Below are positions 9,102-16,909 of a stretch of 64,000 nt of DNA, one piece after another; position 1 is the first letter of the stretch; each line of letters starts with the position of its first letter. Position numbers and translations under genes: made by a program. The notes below the pieces were generated by a model, which saw only the letters and a list, made by a program, of their open reading frames with translations, was not told where the DNA came from and did no database searches. This DNA is from Agromyces aureus (GTDB lineage Bacteria; Actinomycetota; Actinomycetes; Actinomycetales; Microbacteriaceae). The stretch is taken from NCBI RefSeq assembly GCF_001660485.1, contig NZ_CP013979.1:2542001-2606000 (forward strand). The letters run 5' to 3'.

Positions 9102-9482
9102 ATGTCCGACCTGCCACCTCCCCCGCCGCCGCAGAACCCCTACGAGCAGAGCTCGCAGCTGAGCCCGTCCGACGAGAAGCTCTGGGCGACGCTGATCCAC
9201 ATCGGCGGGATCTTCTTCAGCTTCATCCCCGCGCTGATCGGCTACCTGATCCTGAAGGACAAGGGGCCATTCGTGCGCGCGCACACGGCGACCGCGCTGA
9301 ACTTCCAGATCACCATGACGATCGCGATCATCATCGGCAGCGTGCTGTCGCTCGTGGTCATCGGCCTCTTCATCATCGCGGCCGTCGGCATCATCGTGAT
9401 CGTGTTCAGCATCATCGCCGCCGTCAAGGCGAACCAGGGCGAGCCCTACACGTACCCGCTCTCGATCAAGTTCGTGAGCTGA
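9102..9482 (+). CDS. DUF4870 domain membrane protein (second of a tandem pair)
   Basis: Paralogue of the preceding gene, 126 residues, function unknown. A short proline-rich tail (PPPPPPQNPYEQ) precedes the DUF4870 core: LWATLIHIGGIFFSFIPALIGYLILKD, then ALNFQITMTIAI, two very hydrophobic segments, and the same ending pattern (YTYPLSIKFVS). ATG at 9102 has AGGAGAA at a good distance. The shared features (a glycine-containing first helix, ALNFQIT, a terminal YxYPxxI) show gene duplication followed by divergence. Its own Shine-Dalgarno and the intervening hairpin suggest separate expression control. Confidence 0.88.
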   Translation: MSDLPPPPPPQNPYEQSSQLSPSDEKLWATLIHIGGIFFSFIPALIGYLILKDKGPFVRAHTATALNFQITMTIAIIIGSVLSLVVIGLFIIAAVGIIVIVFSIIAAVKANQGEPYTYPLSIKFVS

Positions 9483-9489
9483 GACGGGG

Positions 9490-9505
9490 CCCGTTCTCGA
9501 ACGGG
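9490..9505. terminator. Short hairpin between convergent genes
   Basis: CCCGTT-CTCG-AACGGG forms a perfect 6-bp stem with a tetraloop, extendable to 7 bp. It sits in the 25-base gap between the stops of the second DUF4870 gene and hemW, so it could terminate both transcripts. No U-tract is present. Confidence 0.5.
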
Positions 9506-9507
9506 GT

Positions 9508-10734
9508 TCAGTCCTCGAGCAGGCGCCGCACCACGGCGTCGGCGAGCAGCCGCCCTCGCCTGGTGAGCGTCAAGCCACCGGCGAGGGCGGCTTTCGCGTC
9601 GACGAGCTCGTCGGCGATGAGGCCGGCCACGGCGTGGCGGCCGCCCGTGTGGAGCGAGGCGATGTCGATGCCCTCGCGGATGCGCGTGAGCAGCAGCACG
9701 CGCTCGGTCTCGCGGGTCGGCGCATCGAGCACCTCGCGACCGACGGCGGGCGAGTGGCCGGCCGCGAGGCGCTCGGCATAGGCGGCCGGATGCTTGGCGT
9801 TCCACCAGCGCACCCCGCCGACGTGGCTGTGGGCTCCGGGGCCGACCCCCCACCAGTCGTCACCGCGCCAGTAGCCGAGGTTGTGGCGGGAACGGTGCGC
9901 GGCATCCGTCGCCCAGTTGCTGACCTCGTACCATTCGAAGCCGGCCTCGGCGAACGCCGTGTCGGCGAGCTCGTACATGTCGGCCTCGAGGTCGTCGTCG
10001 GGCTGCGCCAGCTCCCCTCGGCGGATCTGCCGGTGGAGCTTCGTGCCCTCCTCGACGATCAGGGCGTAGGCGCTCACGTGGTCGGGGCGCTCGGCGACGA
10101 CCGCGTCGACGCTGCGCCGCCAGTCGTCGAGCGATTCCCCCGGCGTGCCGTAGATCAGGTCGAGGCTCACGTCGAGTCCGGCGTCGCGCGCCCAGCGCAC
10201 CACGAGCGGCACCCGCGCCGGGTCGTGCGTGCGGTCGAGCGCCGAGAGCACGTGCGGCACCGCCGACTGCATGCCGAACGAGACGCGCGTGAAGCCGCCC
10301 TCGGCGAGACGGATCAGGTCGTCGGGCACGACGGAATCGGGATTCGCCTCGGTCGTGACCTCGGCACCCGGTGCGAACCCGAACTCGTCGCGAACGGCAC
10401 CCAGCATGCGCACGAGGTCGTCTGCGGGCAGCAGGGTCGGCGTTCCGCCCCCGAAGAAGACCGTCTCGGCCTCACGAGGGACGACGTCGGATGCCGCGAG
10501 CACGCGCCGCGACATCCGGACCTCGTCGATGGCCTGGTCGGCGTAGTCGACCTGGCGGGCGCCGCGGAGTTCGCTGGCGGTGTACGTGTTGAAGTCGCAG
10601 TACCCGCAGCGCACGCGGCAGAACGGGACGTGCACGTAGACGCCGAAGGCACGATCGACGGCGCCCTCGGCGGCCGAGGCGGGCAGCAGGCCGTCGAGCG
10701 GTGCCGGCTCGCCGAGCGGCAGCGCGGAACCCAC
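9508..10734 (-). CDS. hemW: Radical SAM heme chaperone HemW
   Basis: Radical SAM protein of the HemW/HemN family; HemW proteins bind and insert heme rather than oxidising coproporphyrinogen. The 4Fe-4S motif CRVRCGYCDF lies near residue 38, preceded by VYVHVPFC. The SAM-binding FGGGTPTLLP and the HemN C-terminal region (winged-helix-like) follow. I take GTG at 10734, two bases after the DUF1990 stop, giving 408 residues, which is the usual size. The upstream extension is DUF1990 read out of frame. It belongs to a lepA-DUF1990-hemW operon. Confidence 0.9.
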   Translation of the reverse strand: MGSALPLGEPAPLDGLLPASAAEGAVDRAFGVYVHVPFCRVRCGYCDFNTYTASELRGARQVDYADQAIDEVRMSRRVLAASDVVPREAETVFFGGGTPTLLPADDLVRMLGAVRDEFGFAPGAEVTTEANPDSVVPDDLIRLAEGGFTRVSFGMQSAVPHVLSALDRTHDPARVPLVVRWARDAGLDVSLDLIYGTPGESLDDWRRSVDAVVAERPDHVSAYALIVEEGTKLHRQIRRGELAQPDDDLEADMYELADTAFAEAGFEWYEVSNWATDAAHRSRHNLGYWRGDDWWGVGPGAHSHVGGVRWWNAKHPAAYAERLAAGHSPAVGREVLDAPTRETERVLLLTRIREGIDIASLHTGGRHAVAGLIADELVDAKAALAGGLTLTRRGRLLADAVVRRLLED

Positions 10735-10736
10735 GC

Positions 10737-11387
10737 CTACACGCCGCCGGCGGGATGCAGTGCGCGCAGCTGCAGCTTCGTCAGCTCGCGGCGCCGACGG
10801 CGCACCCACGGCGCGAGCACGCGCTTCGACCCGCCCGCGGTGGACCGGAACGAGCGGATCGTGAGCCACACGGTGTCGTCGTCGCGACGCTCGAGCACGA
10901 ACGACTCCTCGCCGCTCTCGAGCCCCTCCGCGGTGGTGCCGAACGCGTAGCCGACGCGGTCGGGCTCGTCGATCACGTAGACGACCAGCACGGGCGTGGA
11001 GTGCGGGCCCGGGCGACCGTGGCGCACGAGCGTGGCCTGCATGCCCGAGGCGATGTACGGGGTTCCGTCCTCGCCGAAGCGGTCCTCGGTGCGTGGCCCC
11101 GGCTGCTCGGTGAGCGGCGCACCGTCGGCGCCGTACACGATGCCGGGATACTGGGCGCCGGTGCCGGCGGAGATCTCCGTCACCTCGTAGCCCGCGCCGC
11201 GCTGGATGCCCCAGGTCATGAGGGCCTCGGCCGCGCGCTGGAAGCGGTCGACGCCGCTGCCGAGGCGAACGCGGTCTTCCGCCGGCCGGTAGCCGGTCGG
11301 CGGATAGCGCATGAGATCGGGCTCGAGCGTCGCGCCGATCGAGCCGTACGTGACGGACTGATCGGTGAACGTGCTGCGTCGGGTCAT
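10737..11387 (-). CDS. DUF1990 family protein
   Basis: Uncharacterised cytosolic protein of the DUF1990 family, 216 residues. Recognisable features are the early SVTYGSIGAT and GYRPAEDRVRLGSG, the FQRAAEALMTWGIQRGAGYEV stretch, and a C-terminal SFRSTAGGSKRVLAPWVRRRRRELTKL. No enzyme motif or signal peptide is visible. ATG at 11387 lies 7 bases after the lepA stop and the gene ends 2 bases before hemW, so the three are almost certainly co-transcribed. Function cannot be assigned from sequence. Confidence 0.85.
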   Translation of the reverse strand: MTRRSTFTDQSVTYGSIGATLEPDLMRYPPTGYRPAEDRVRLGSGVDRFQRAAEALMTWGIQRGAGYEVTEISAGTGAQYPGIVYGADGAPLTEQPGPRTEDRFGEDGTPYIASGMQATLVRHGRPGPHSTPVLVVYVIDEPDRVGYAFGTTAEGLESGEESFVLERRDDDTVWLTIRSFRSTAGGSKRVLAPWVRRRRRELTKLQLRALHPAGGV

Positions 11388-11394
11388 CGGGCGC

Positions 11395-13251
11395 CTACTT
11401 CTTCGCGTCCTTCGTCTCGACGTCGCCGCTCAGCGCGGCGATGAACGCCTCCTGCGGGACCTCGACGCGGCCGACCATCTTCATGCGCTTCTTGCCCTCC
11501 TTCTGCTTCTCGAGGAGCTTGCGCTTGCGGCTGATGTCACCGCCGTAGCACTTGGCCAGCACGTCCTTGCGCATCGCGCGGATCGATTCGCGCGCGATGA
11601 TGCGCGCGCCGATCGCGGCCTGGATCGGCACTTCGAACTGCTGGCGAGGGATGAGCTTGCGCAGGCGACCCGTCATGAGCACGCCGTAGGCGTAGGCCTT
11701 GTCGCGGTGCACGATCGCGCTGAACGCGTCGACCTGTTCGCCCTGCAGGAGGATGTCCACCTTCACGAGGTCGGCCGCCTGGTCGCCGATGGGCTCGTAG
11801 TCGAGCGAGGCGTACCCGGCGGTCTTCGACTTCAACTGGTCGAAGAAGTCGAACACGATCTCGCCGAGCGGGATGTTGTAGCGGATCTCGACCCGGTCCT
11901 CGCCGAGGTAGTCCATGCCGAGCAGCGACCCGCGTCGCGACTGGCAGAGCTCCATGATCGTGCCCACGTAGTCCTTCGGCGCGAGGATCGCGGCCTTCAC
12001 CATCGGCTCGCGCACCTCGGAGATCTTCGCCCCCGTCGGGAACTCGCTGGGGTTCGTGACCGTCACGGACTTCTTGTCTTCGGTCGTCACCTCGTAGACC
12101 ACCGACGGAGCGGTCGCGATGATGTCGAGGTCGAACTCGCGCTGCAGGCGCTCGGTGATGATCTCGAGGTGCAGCAGGCCGAGGAAGCCGGCACGGAAGC
12201 CGAAGCCCAGCGCGACCGAAGTCTCGGGCTCGTAGACGAGTGCGGCATCGGACAACTTGAGCTTGTCGAGCGCCTCGCGGAGCTCGGGGTAGTCGCTGCC
12301 GTCGATCGGGTACAGGCCCGAGTAGACCATCGGCAGCGGCTCGGTGTAGCCCGGCAATGCCTGCGTGGCGGGCTTCGATGCGGTCGTGACGGTGTCGCCG
12401 ACCTTCGACTGGCGCACGTCCTTCACGCCCGTGATGAGGTAGCCGACCTCACCGATGCCGAGGCCCTTCGTCGGCGTCGGCTCGGGCGCACTCACGCCGA
12501 TCTCGAGGATCTCGTGGGTCGCCCTGGTCGACATCATCTGGATGCGCTCGCGCGGATTCAGATGCCCGTCGATCATGCGCACGTAGGTGACGACGCCGCG
12601 GTAGCTGTCGTAGACGGAGTCGAAGATCATCGCGCGCGGCGGTGCGTCGGCATCTCCGACGGGCGCCGGAATGCGCTCGACGACCCGGTCGAGGAGGTCT
12701 TCGACACCGAGGCCGGTCTTGCCCGAGACGCGCAGCACGTCGGCGGGGTCGCCGCCGATGAGCTCGGCGAGCTCGCGTGCGTACTTGTCGGGATCGGCAG
12801 CCGGCAGGTCGATCTTGTTCAGCACCGGGATGATCTCGAGGTCGTTCTCGAGCGCGAGGTACAGGTTCGCGAGCGTCTGGGCCTCGATGCCCTGCGCGGC
12901 GTCGACCAGCAGGATCGCGCCCTCGCACGCGGCGAGCGAACGCGAGACCTCGTAGCTGAAGTCGACGTGACCGGGGGTGTCGATCATGTTCAGGGCGTAC
13001 GACGTGTCGCCGACCTGCCACGGCATGCGCACCGCCTGGCTCTTGATCGTGATGCCGCGCTCACGCTCGATGTCCATGCGATCGAGGTACTGCGCGCGCA
13101 TGTCACGGTCGCTCACGACGCCCGTGATGCCGAGCATGCGGTCGGCGAGGGTCGACTTGCCGTGGTCGATATGCGCGATGATGCAGAAATTGCGGATCAG
13201 CGCGGGGTCGGTGGCGGCGGGCACCGGCGGGGTAGCAGCTCTCGGAGACAT
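11395..13251 (-). CDS. lepA: Elongation factor 4 (LepA)
   Basis: Ribosome-bound GTPase affecting translation elongation or initiation under stress. All G motifs are present: AHIDHGKST near residue 26, DTPGHVDF near 90, NKIDLP near 145. EF-G-like domains follow, with the LepA-specific C-terminal domain, including [21 protein letters not shown]. The 618-residue length is standard. ATG at 13251 starts MSPRAATPP ahead of the conserved [16 protein letters not shown]. It is transcribed divergently from the kinase gene at 13332 and heads the lepA-DUF1990-hemW operon. Confidence 0.97.
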   Translation of the reverse strand: MSPRAATPPVPAATDPALIRNFCIIAHIDHGKSTLADRMLGITGVVSDRDMRAQYLDRMDIERERGITIKSQAVRMPWQVGDTSYALNMIDTPGHVDFSYEVSRSLAACEGAILLVDAAQGIEAQTLANLYLALENDLEIIPVLNKIDLPAADPDKYARELAELIGGDPADVLRVSGKTGLGVEDLLDRVVERIPAPVGDADAPPRAMIFDSVYDSYRGVVTYVRMIDGHLNPRERIQMMSTRATHEILEIGVSAPEPTPTKGLGIGEVGYLITGVKDVRQSKVGDTVTTASKPATQALPGYTEPLPMVYSGLYPIDGSDYPELREALDKLKLSDAALVYEPETSVALGFGFRAGFLGLLHLEIITERLQREFDLDIIATAPSVVYEVTTEDKKSVTVTNPSEFPTGAKISEVREPMVKAAILAPKDYVGTIMELCQSRRGSLLGMDYLGEDRVEIRYNIPLGEIVFDFFDQLKSKTAGYASLDYEPIGDQAADLVKVDILLQGEQVDAFSAIVHRDKAYAYGVLMTGRLRKLIPRQQFEVPIQAAIGARIIARESIRAMRKDVLAKCYGGDISRKRKLLEKQKEGKKRMKMVGRVEVPQEAFIAALSGDVETKDAKK

Positions 13252-13331
13252 CCCGACGATTCTCCCATGACTTGGCTTCGCACTTTCGACGGATGCCTCC
13301 GCGAGGCCCCGCGACTACGCTGACACGCACC

Positions 13332-14579
13332 ATGACCGCGCCCGCAGCCCCGCTTCCGCTCCCCCTCCTCGACTTCGGGAGGGTGTCACCGTCGGCCCTC
13401 CGGCCGGTGTTCATCACGCTCCGATTCGGGCTCCACGTGCTCGTGGTCGGGCTCGCCCTGTTCGTCATGGTCCGTGCGCTCCTGGCCGACGACCAGTACG
13501 AGGCGGGCATCACGATCCTGACTATCTCGTTCCTCGCGTGCTACGCCGCAGGCATCGCCGCCTCGCAGCGCAACCTCCCCCAGTGGGCGCGCGTGCTCTG
13601 GCTCACGGCACTGCTCGCGCTCTGGGCCGGCATGTCGGCGATGACCCCGGATGCCGCGTTCCTCGCGTTCCCCCTCTTCTTCCTCGAGCTGCACGTGCTG
13701 GCCGCCCCGCTGGCGGTTCCGCTGGTCGTGGTCACGTTCGGCCTCTCGGTGTGGGGCACGGCGACCCACCTCGGATTCGACGTCGGCACGATCCTCGGCC
13801 CGCTGATCAGCGCCGGCGTGGCCATCGTCATCGGCCTCGGCTATCGGGCCATGGCGCAGGAGACGAAGGATCGCCAGGCGCTCATCCTCGACCTCATCGC
13901 GACCCGCGAGGAACTCTCGACGGCGAGCCGCGAGGCCGGAACGCTCGCCGAGCGCGAGCGCATCGCCCGCGAGATCCACGACACCGTGGCGCAGGGGCTC
14001 TCGAGCATCCAGATGCTCCTGCACGCCGCCGAGCGGGACATCGACGACGAGCGCACGCTCGACAAGCTGAGACTCGCCCGTGAAACCGCGTCGGACAACC
14101 TCGCAGAGACCCGCCGCTTCATCCGCGAGCTCAGCCCGCCGTCGCTCGACGAGCAGACGCTGCCCGCCGCGCTCCGACGTCTGGCCGCCGCAGTCGACGA
14201 GCAGGCCGCCCAGGCCGGCACCTCGACCAGGGTCTCGTACACGACGAGCGGCGCCCCCGTCACGCTGCCGATGTCCATCGACGCGACCCTCCTGCGCATC
14301 GCCCAGGGCGCCCTCGCGAACGTGCTGCGTCATGCCCGCGCGACGCGCGCCGAGCTCACCCTCAGCTACCTCGGCGACGAGGTCGCGCTCGACGTGGTCG
14401 ACGACGGCATCGGCTTCGACCCCGCGGCGATCGCTGCCGACCCCGCGGCGCAGCTCCGTTTCGGCTTGCGAGCCATGCGCGAGCGCGCCGAACGCGAGGG
14501 CGGCTCGATCGTGGTCGAGTCCCATCCCGGCGAGGGCACGGCCGTGTCGGTGCGGATCCCCGTGGCGGCAGCGCCGTGA
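13332..14579 (+). CDS. Sensor histidine kinase, NarL/DesK type
   Basis: Membrane sensor kinase of a two-component pair with the adjacent regulator. The first 170 or so residues contain five or six hydrophobic segments and no obvious periplasmic sensor, so the signal may be membrane-related. HisKA_3 carries His216 (RIAREIHDTVAQGLS). The HATPase domain shows LANVLRHARA (N box) and VVDDGIGFDP (G1 box), ending GEGTAVSVRIPVA. ATG at 13332 gives 415 residues; a TTG at 13272 would add 20 residues of low-quality sequence. TACGCT at 13316-13321 could be a -10 for a very short leader. Its stop overlaps the regulator's GTG by 4 bases. Confidence 0.88.
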   Translation: MTAPAAPLPLPLLDFGRVSPSALRPVFITLRFGLHVLVVGLALFVMVRALLADDQYEAGITILTISFLACYAAGIAASQRNLPQWARVLWLTALLALWAGMSAMTPDAAFLAFPLFFLELHVLAAPLAVPLVVVTFGLSVWGTATHLGFDVGTILGPLISAGVAIVIGLGYRAMAQETKDRQALILDLIATREELSTASREAGTLAERERIAREIHDTVAQGLSSIQMLLHAAERDIDDERTLDKLRLARETASDNLAETRRFIRELSPPSLDEQTLPAALRRLAAAVDEQAAQAGTSTRVSYTTSGAPVTLPMSIDATLLRIAQGALANVLRHARATRAELTLSYLGDEVALDVVDDGIGFDPAAIAADPAAQLRFGLRAMRERAEREGGSIVVESHPGEGTAVSVRIPVAAAP

Positions 14580-15211
14580 GCGGGGCCGGCGGCATCCGTC
14601 TCGTGATCGCCGACGACCATCCCGTCGTGCGAGCCGGCGTGCGCGCCATGCTCGAGGCCGAGCCCGACCTCGTGGTCGTCGCCGACGTCGACCGCGCGGA
14701 TGCCGCGGTGCGCCGCGCCGCCGACGGCGGGGTCGACGTCGTGATCATGGACCTGCAGTTCCCCTCGGACATGCAGGGCGCCGAGGCGACGCGCCACATC
14801 CGCCTGCAGGCCGACGCACCACGCGTGCTCGTGCTCACGAACTACGACACCGACGCCGACATCCTGAGCGCGATCGAGGCCGGGGCGAGCGGCTACCTGC
14901 TGAAGGACTCGCCGCCGGCCGAGCTCGTCGCGGCGATCAGGGCTGCGGCGACCGGCGAGCCGGCGTTCGCACCCGGCGTGTCCTCGCGGCTCGACGCGAA
15001 CGGCGGGCTCGAGCGCCTCACCGGCCGCGAGGCCGAGGTGCTCGGCCTCGTGGCGAGCGGCCACACGAACCGCGAGATCGGCAAGGCGCTCTTCCTCAGC
15101 GAGGCGACCGTGAAGTCGCACCTCGTGCACATCTTCGCCAAACTGGAGGTGGGTTCGCGCACCGCGGCGGTGGCGCGGGCCCGCGATCTCGGCATCATCC
15201 GCTCGAACTGA
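14576..15211 (+). CDS. Response regulator, NarL/LuxR type
   Basis: DNA-binding response regulator, 211 residues. The receiver domain has the acidic pair DD at 13-14, phospho-acceptor Asp59 (VVIMDLQ) and the conserved lysine in YLLKDS. The LuxR-type helix-turn-helix occupies the last 65 residues (LTGREAEVLGLVASGHTNREIGKALFLSEATVKSHL). GTG at 14576 overlaps the kinase stop (GTGA), so the two are translationally coupled and form a cognate pair. Targets are unknown. Confidence 0.93.
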   Translation: MSGAGGIRLVIADDHPVVRAGVRAMLEAEPDLVVVADVDRADAAVRRAADGGVDVVIMDLQFPSDMQGAEATRHIRLQADAPRVLVLTNYDTDADILSAIEAGASGYLLKDSPPAELVAAIRAAATGEPAFAPGVSSRLDANGGLERLTGREAEVLGLVASGHTNREIGKALFLSEATVKSHLVHIFAKLEVGSRTAAVARARDLGIIRSN

Positions 15212-15241
15212 CCGCATCGAGCGGATGCCGCGGCCACCGCA

Positions 15242-15271
15242 TTGGTGCCATGCGCGCGTTGCTGGTATCGT
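15242..15271 (+). promoter_or_regulatory. Probable rpsT promoter
   Basis: TTGGTG at 15242-15247 and TATCGT at 15266-15271 are separated by 18 bases. Transcription would start near 15278 and leave a leader of about 100 bases before the rpsT GTG at 15380. The call rests on hexamers and spacing. Confidence 0.5.
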
Positions 15272-15379
15272 TGTCTGTTGGCTTGCGTGTGGGTCCCACC
15301 CCGCACGATTCGCCGCGCGAGGCCCCTCTACCTTCGCTCGGCACATCCGGTACCCGCACAAGAACGAAAGACGAACCAC

Positions 15380-15640
15380 GTGGCAAACATCAAGTCGCAG
15401 ATCAAGCGCATCAAGACGAACCTGAAGGCTCAGGAGCGCAACAAGGCGGTCAAGAGCCAGGTCAAGAGCGCCGTCCGCGCCGCTCGCGAGGCCATCGCAA
15501 CGGGTGACAAGGACAAGGCCGTCGCCGCGGTCCGCGTCGCCGGTCGCAAGCTCGACAAGGCCGCCAGCAAGGGCGTCATCCACAAGAACCAGGCCGCGAA
15601 CCGCAAGTCGGCCATCGCGAAGCAGGCCGCCGCGCTGTAA
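15380..15640 (+). CDS. rpsT: 30S ribosomal protein S20
   Basis: Primary-binding 16S rRNA protein of the small subunit. The 86-residue protein starts [20 protein letters not shown] and is lysine-, arginine- and alanine-rich in the helical-bundle pattern of bS20. GTG at 15380 is supported by homology to the conserved ANIKSQ start and by GAAAG upstream; the longer in-frame extension lies in the leader. A strong hairpin follows 15 bases after the stop. It is monocistronic and convergent with holA. Confidence 0.96.
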   Translation: MANIKSQIKRIKTNLKAQERNKAVKSQVKSAVRAAREAIATGDKDKAVAAVRVAGRKLDKAASKGVIHKNQAANRKSAIAKQAAAL

Positions 15641-15655
15641 GGCACGCCGTCTGAT

Positions 15656-15688
15656 CGAACGCCCCGCACGAGTCGTGCGGGGCGTTCG
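15656..15688. terminator. Perfect 15-bp hairpin after rpsT
   Basis: CGAACGCCCCGCACG (15656-15670) pairs without mismatch to CGTGCGGGGCGTTCG (15674-15688) around an AGT loop, followed by TCGTCGTTTC. This is a clear intrinsic-type terminator for rpsT and could also act on the convergent holA transcript. Confidence 0.88.
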
Positions 15689-15842
15689 TCGTTTCGGGGC
15701 GGCGTCGTCTCGCTCATCGTTCCACTCGCCGTTTCGGGGCGAGCCTGGGCGCCTGAGCGTCTGAACGCGAGTGCTCGTCCGCACCATCGCATCGCGTCTG
15801 CGCAGACGCATTCCGGGCGCCTGACGAGGATCGCGTACGGAC
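15689..15842. repeat. Repeat-bearing spacer between rpsT and holA
   Basis: This convergent gap has no supportable gene. It holds GTTTCGGGGC twice (15691-15700, 15731-15740), GGGCGCCTGA twice (15747-15756, 15815-15824), and a perfect 16-base palindrome, GCGTCTGCGCAGACGC, at 15794-15809. The palindrome may be a terminator for holA read in the opposite direction or a protein site; nothing else is evident. Confidence 0.5.
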
Positions 15843-16886
15843 TCAGGCGAGGTTGCGGCCGCGCGACGCGATGACGCCGACGAGCCGCTCGAGCGCGAAC
15901 ACGGGATCGCGCTCGGCGCCCTTGACCGCGGCATCGGTGCGCGCGAGCTGCACGATGGCCTGCTGCAGGCCCTCGTCGGTCCAGCCGGAGAGGTCGCGCC
16001 GCGCTCGATCGACCTGCCAGGGTGCGAGCCCGAGCGAGGATGCCACTCCTGAGCCGCCGCCGCGGACCCCGGAGACCTTCGCCATCGTGCGGATCTTCAT
16101 CGCGAACGCCGCGACCATGGGCACGGGATCGGCGCCACTGTCGAGCGCGTGCCGCAGGGCCACGAGCGCGTCGCCGTGACGCCCGGCGATCGCCGCGTCG
16201 GCGACCTCGAACGCGTTCGTCTCGACGCGGCCGCCGTAGTACTTCGCGACCACCGCTTCGGTGATGTCGCCGGCCGCGTCGGCGAGGAGCTGCCGGCATG
16301 CGGCGTCGAGTTCGGCGAGGTCGTCGCTGAACGCCGCGACGAGCGCGCGCAGCGCCCTGGGGGCGATCGAGCGGCCGGCGGCGCGGATCTCGGTCTGCAC
16401 GAAGTCCTGCTTGTCGGACTCGCGCTTGAGCTCGGCGCACACGATCTCGATGGCCTCGCCGTCGCCCGAGCGGATCGCGTCGAGCATCTTCTTGCCGCGC
16501 ACCCCGCCGCGATGGCGCACCACGACCGTGGTCGCCTCGGTCGGCTGGCCGACGAAGTCGACCATGTCGAGGATGAGGTCGTCGGTCGCCTTCTCGGCGC
16601 CGTCGATGCGGATGAGCCTCGCTTCGCCGAAGAGCGAGGGGCTGGCGAGCGTCAGGAGCTCGCCGCGCTGGTACGCGTCGCCGGAGATCTCGCTGACCTC
16701 GAGGTCGGGGTCTTCGGCGCGCAGCACCTCGCGGAGCGTGGTGGAGGCACGCTCGGCCAGCACGTCTTCGGGGCCCGAGATGAGCACGATCGGGGCCGGA
16801 CGAACCTGGTTGTAGGCCAGTTGCGGGATCGCCGCCGCCTTGGCCCGCGCGTTGCCGCGCGCTGCGCCTGAGGATCGAGCTGCCAC
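15843..16886 (-). CDS. holA: DNA polymerase III subunit delta
   Basis: Clamp-loader delta subunit that opens the beta clamp. Diagnostic parts are the N-terminal PIVLISGPEDVLAERA (start of the RecA-like domain, non-ATP-binding), LTLASPSLFGEARLIRIDGAEK, and the C-terminal collar region ending in ALERLVGVIASRGRNLA. I chose GTG at 16886 because AAAGGGAGGTG lies just upstream; length is 347 residues. It lies 23 bases downstream of comEC on the same strand, a neighbourhood (comEC-holA-rpsT) seen in many bacteria. Confidence 0.93.
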   Translation of the reverse strand: MAARSSGAARGNARAKAAAIPQLAYNQVRPAPIVLISGPEDVLAERASTTLREVLRAEDPDLEVSEISGDAYQRGELLTLASPSLFGEARLIRIDGAEKATDDLILDMVDFVGQPTEATTVVVRHRGGVRGKKMLDAIRSGDGEAIEIVCAELKRESDKQDFVQTEIRAAGRSIAPRALRALVAAFSDDLAELDAACRQLLADAAGDITEAVVAKYYGGRVETNAFEVADAAIAGRHGDALVALRHALDSGADPVPMVAAFAMKIRTMAKVSGVRGGGSGVASSLGLAPWQVDRARRDLSGWTDEGLQQAIVQLARTDAAVKGAERDPVFALERLVGVIASRGRNLA

Positions 16887-16909
16887 GGCACCTCCCTTTC
16901 CCTTCAAGT

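Noticed and set aside
15215..15240. Possible terminator between the response regulator and rpsT
   Set aside because: Only a 5-bp stem can form, and the GGATGCC part belongs to the dispersed word seen throughout the window.
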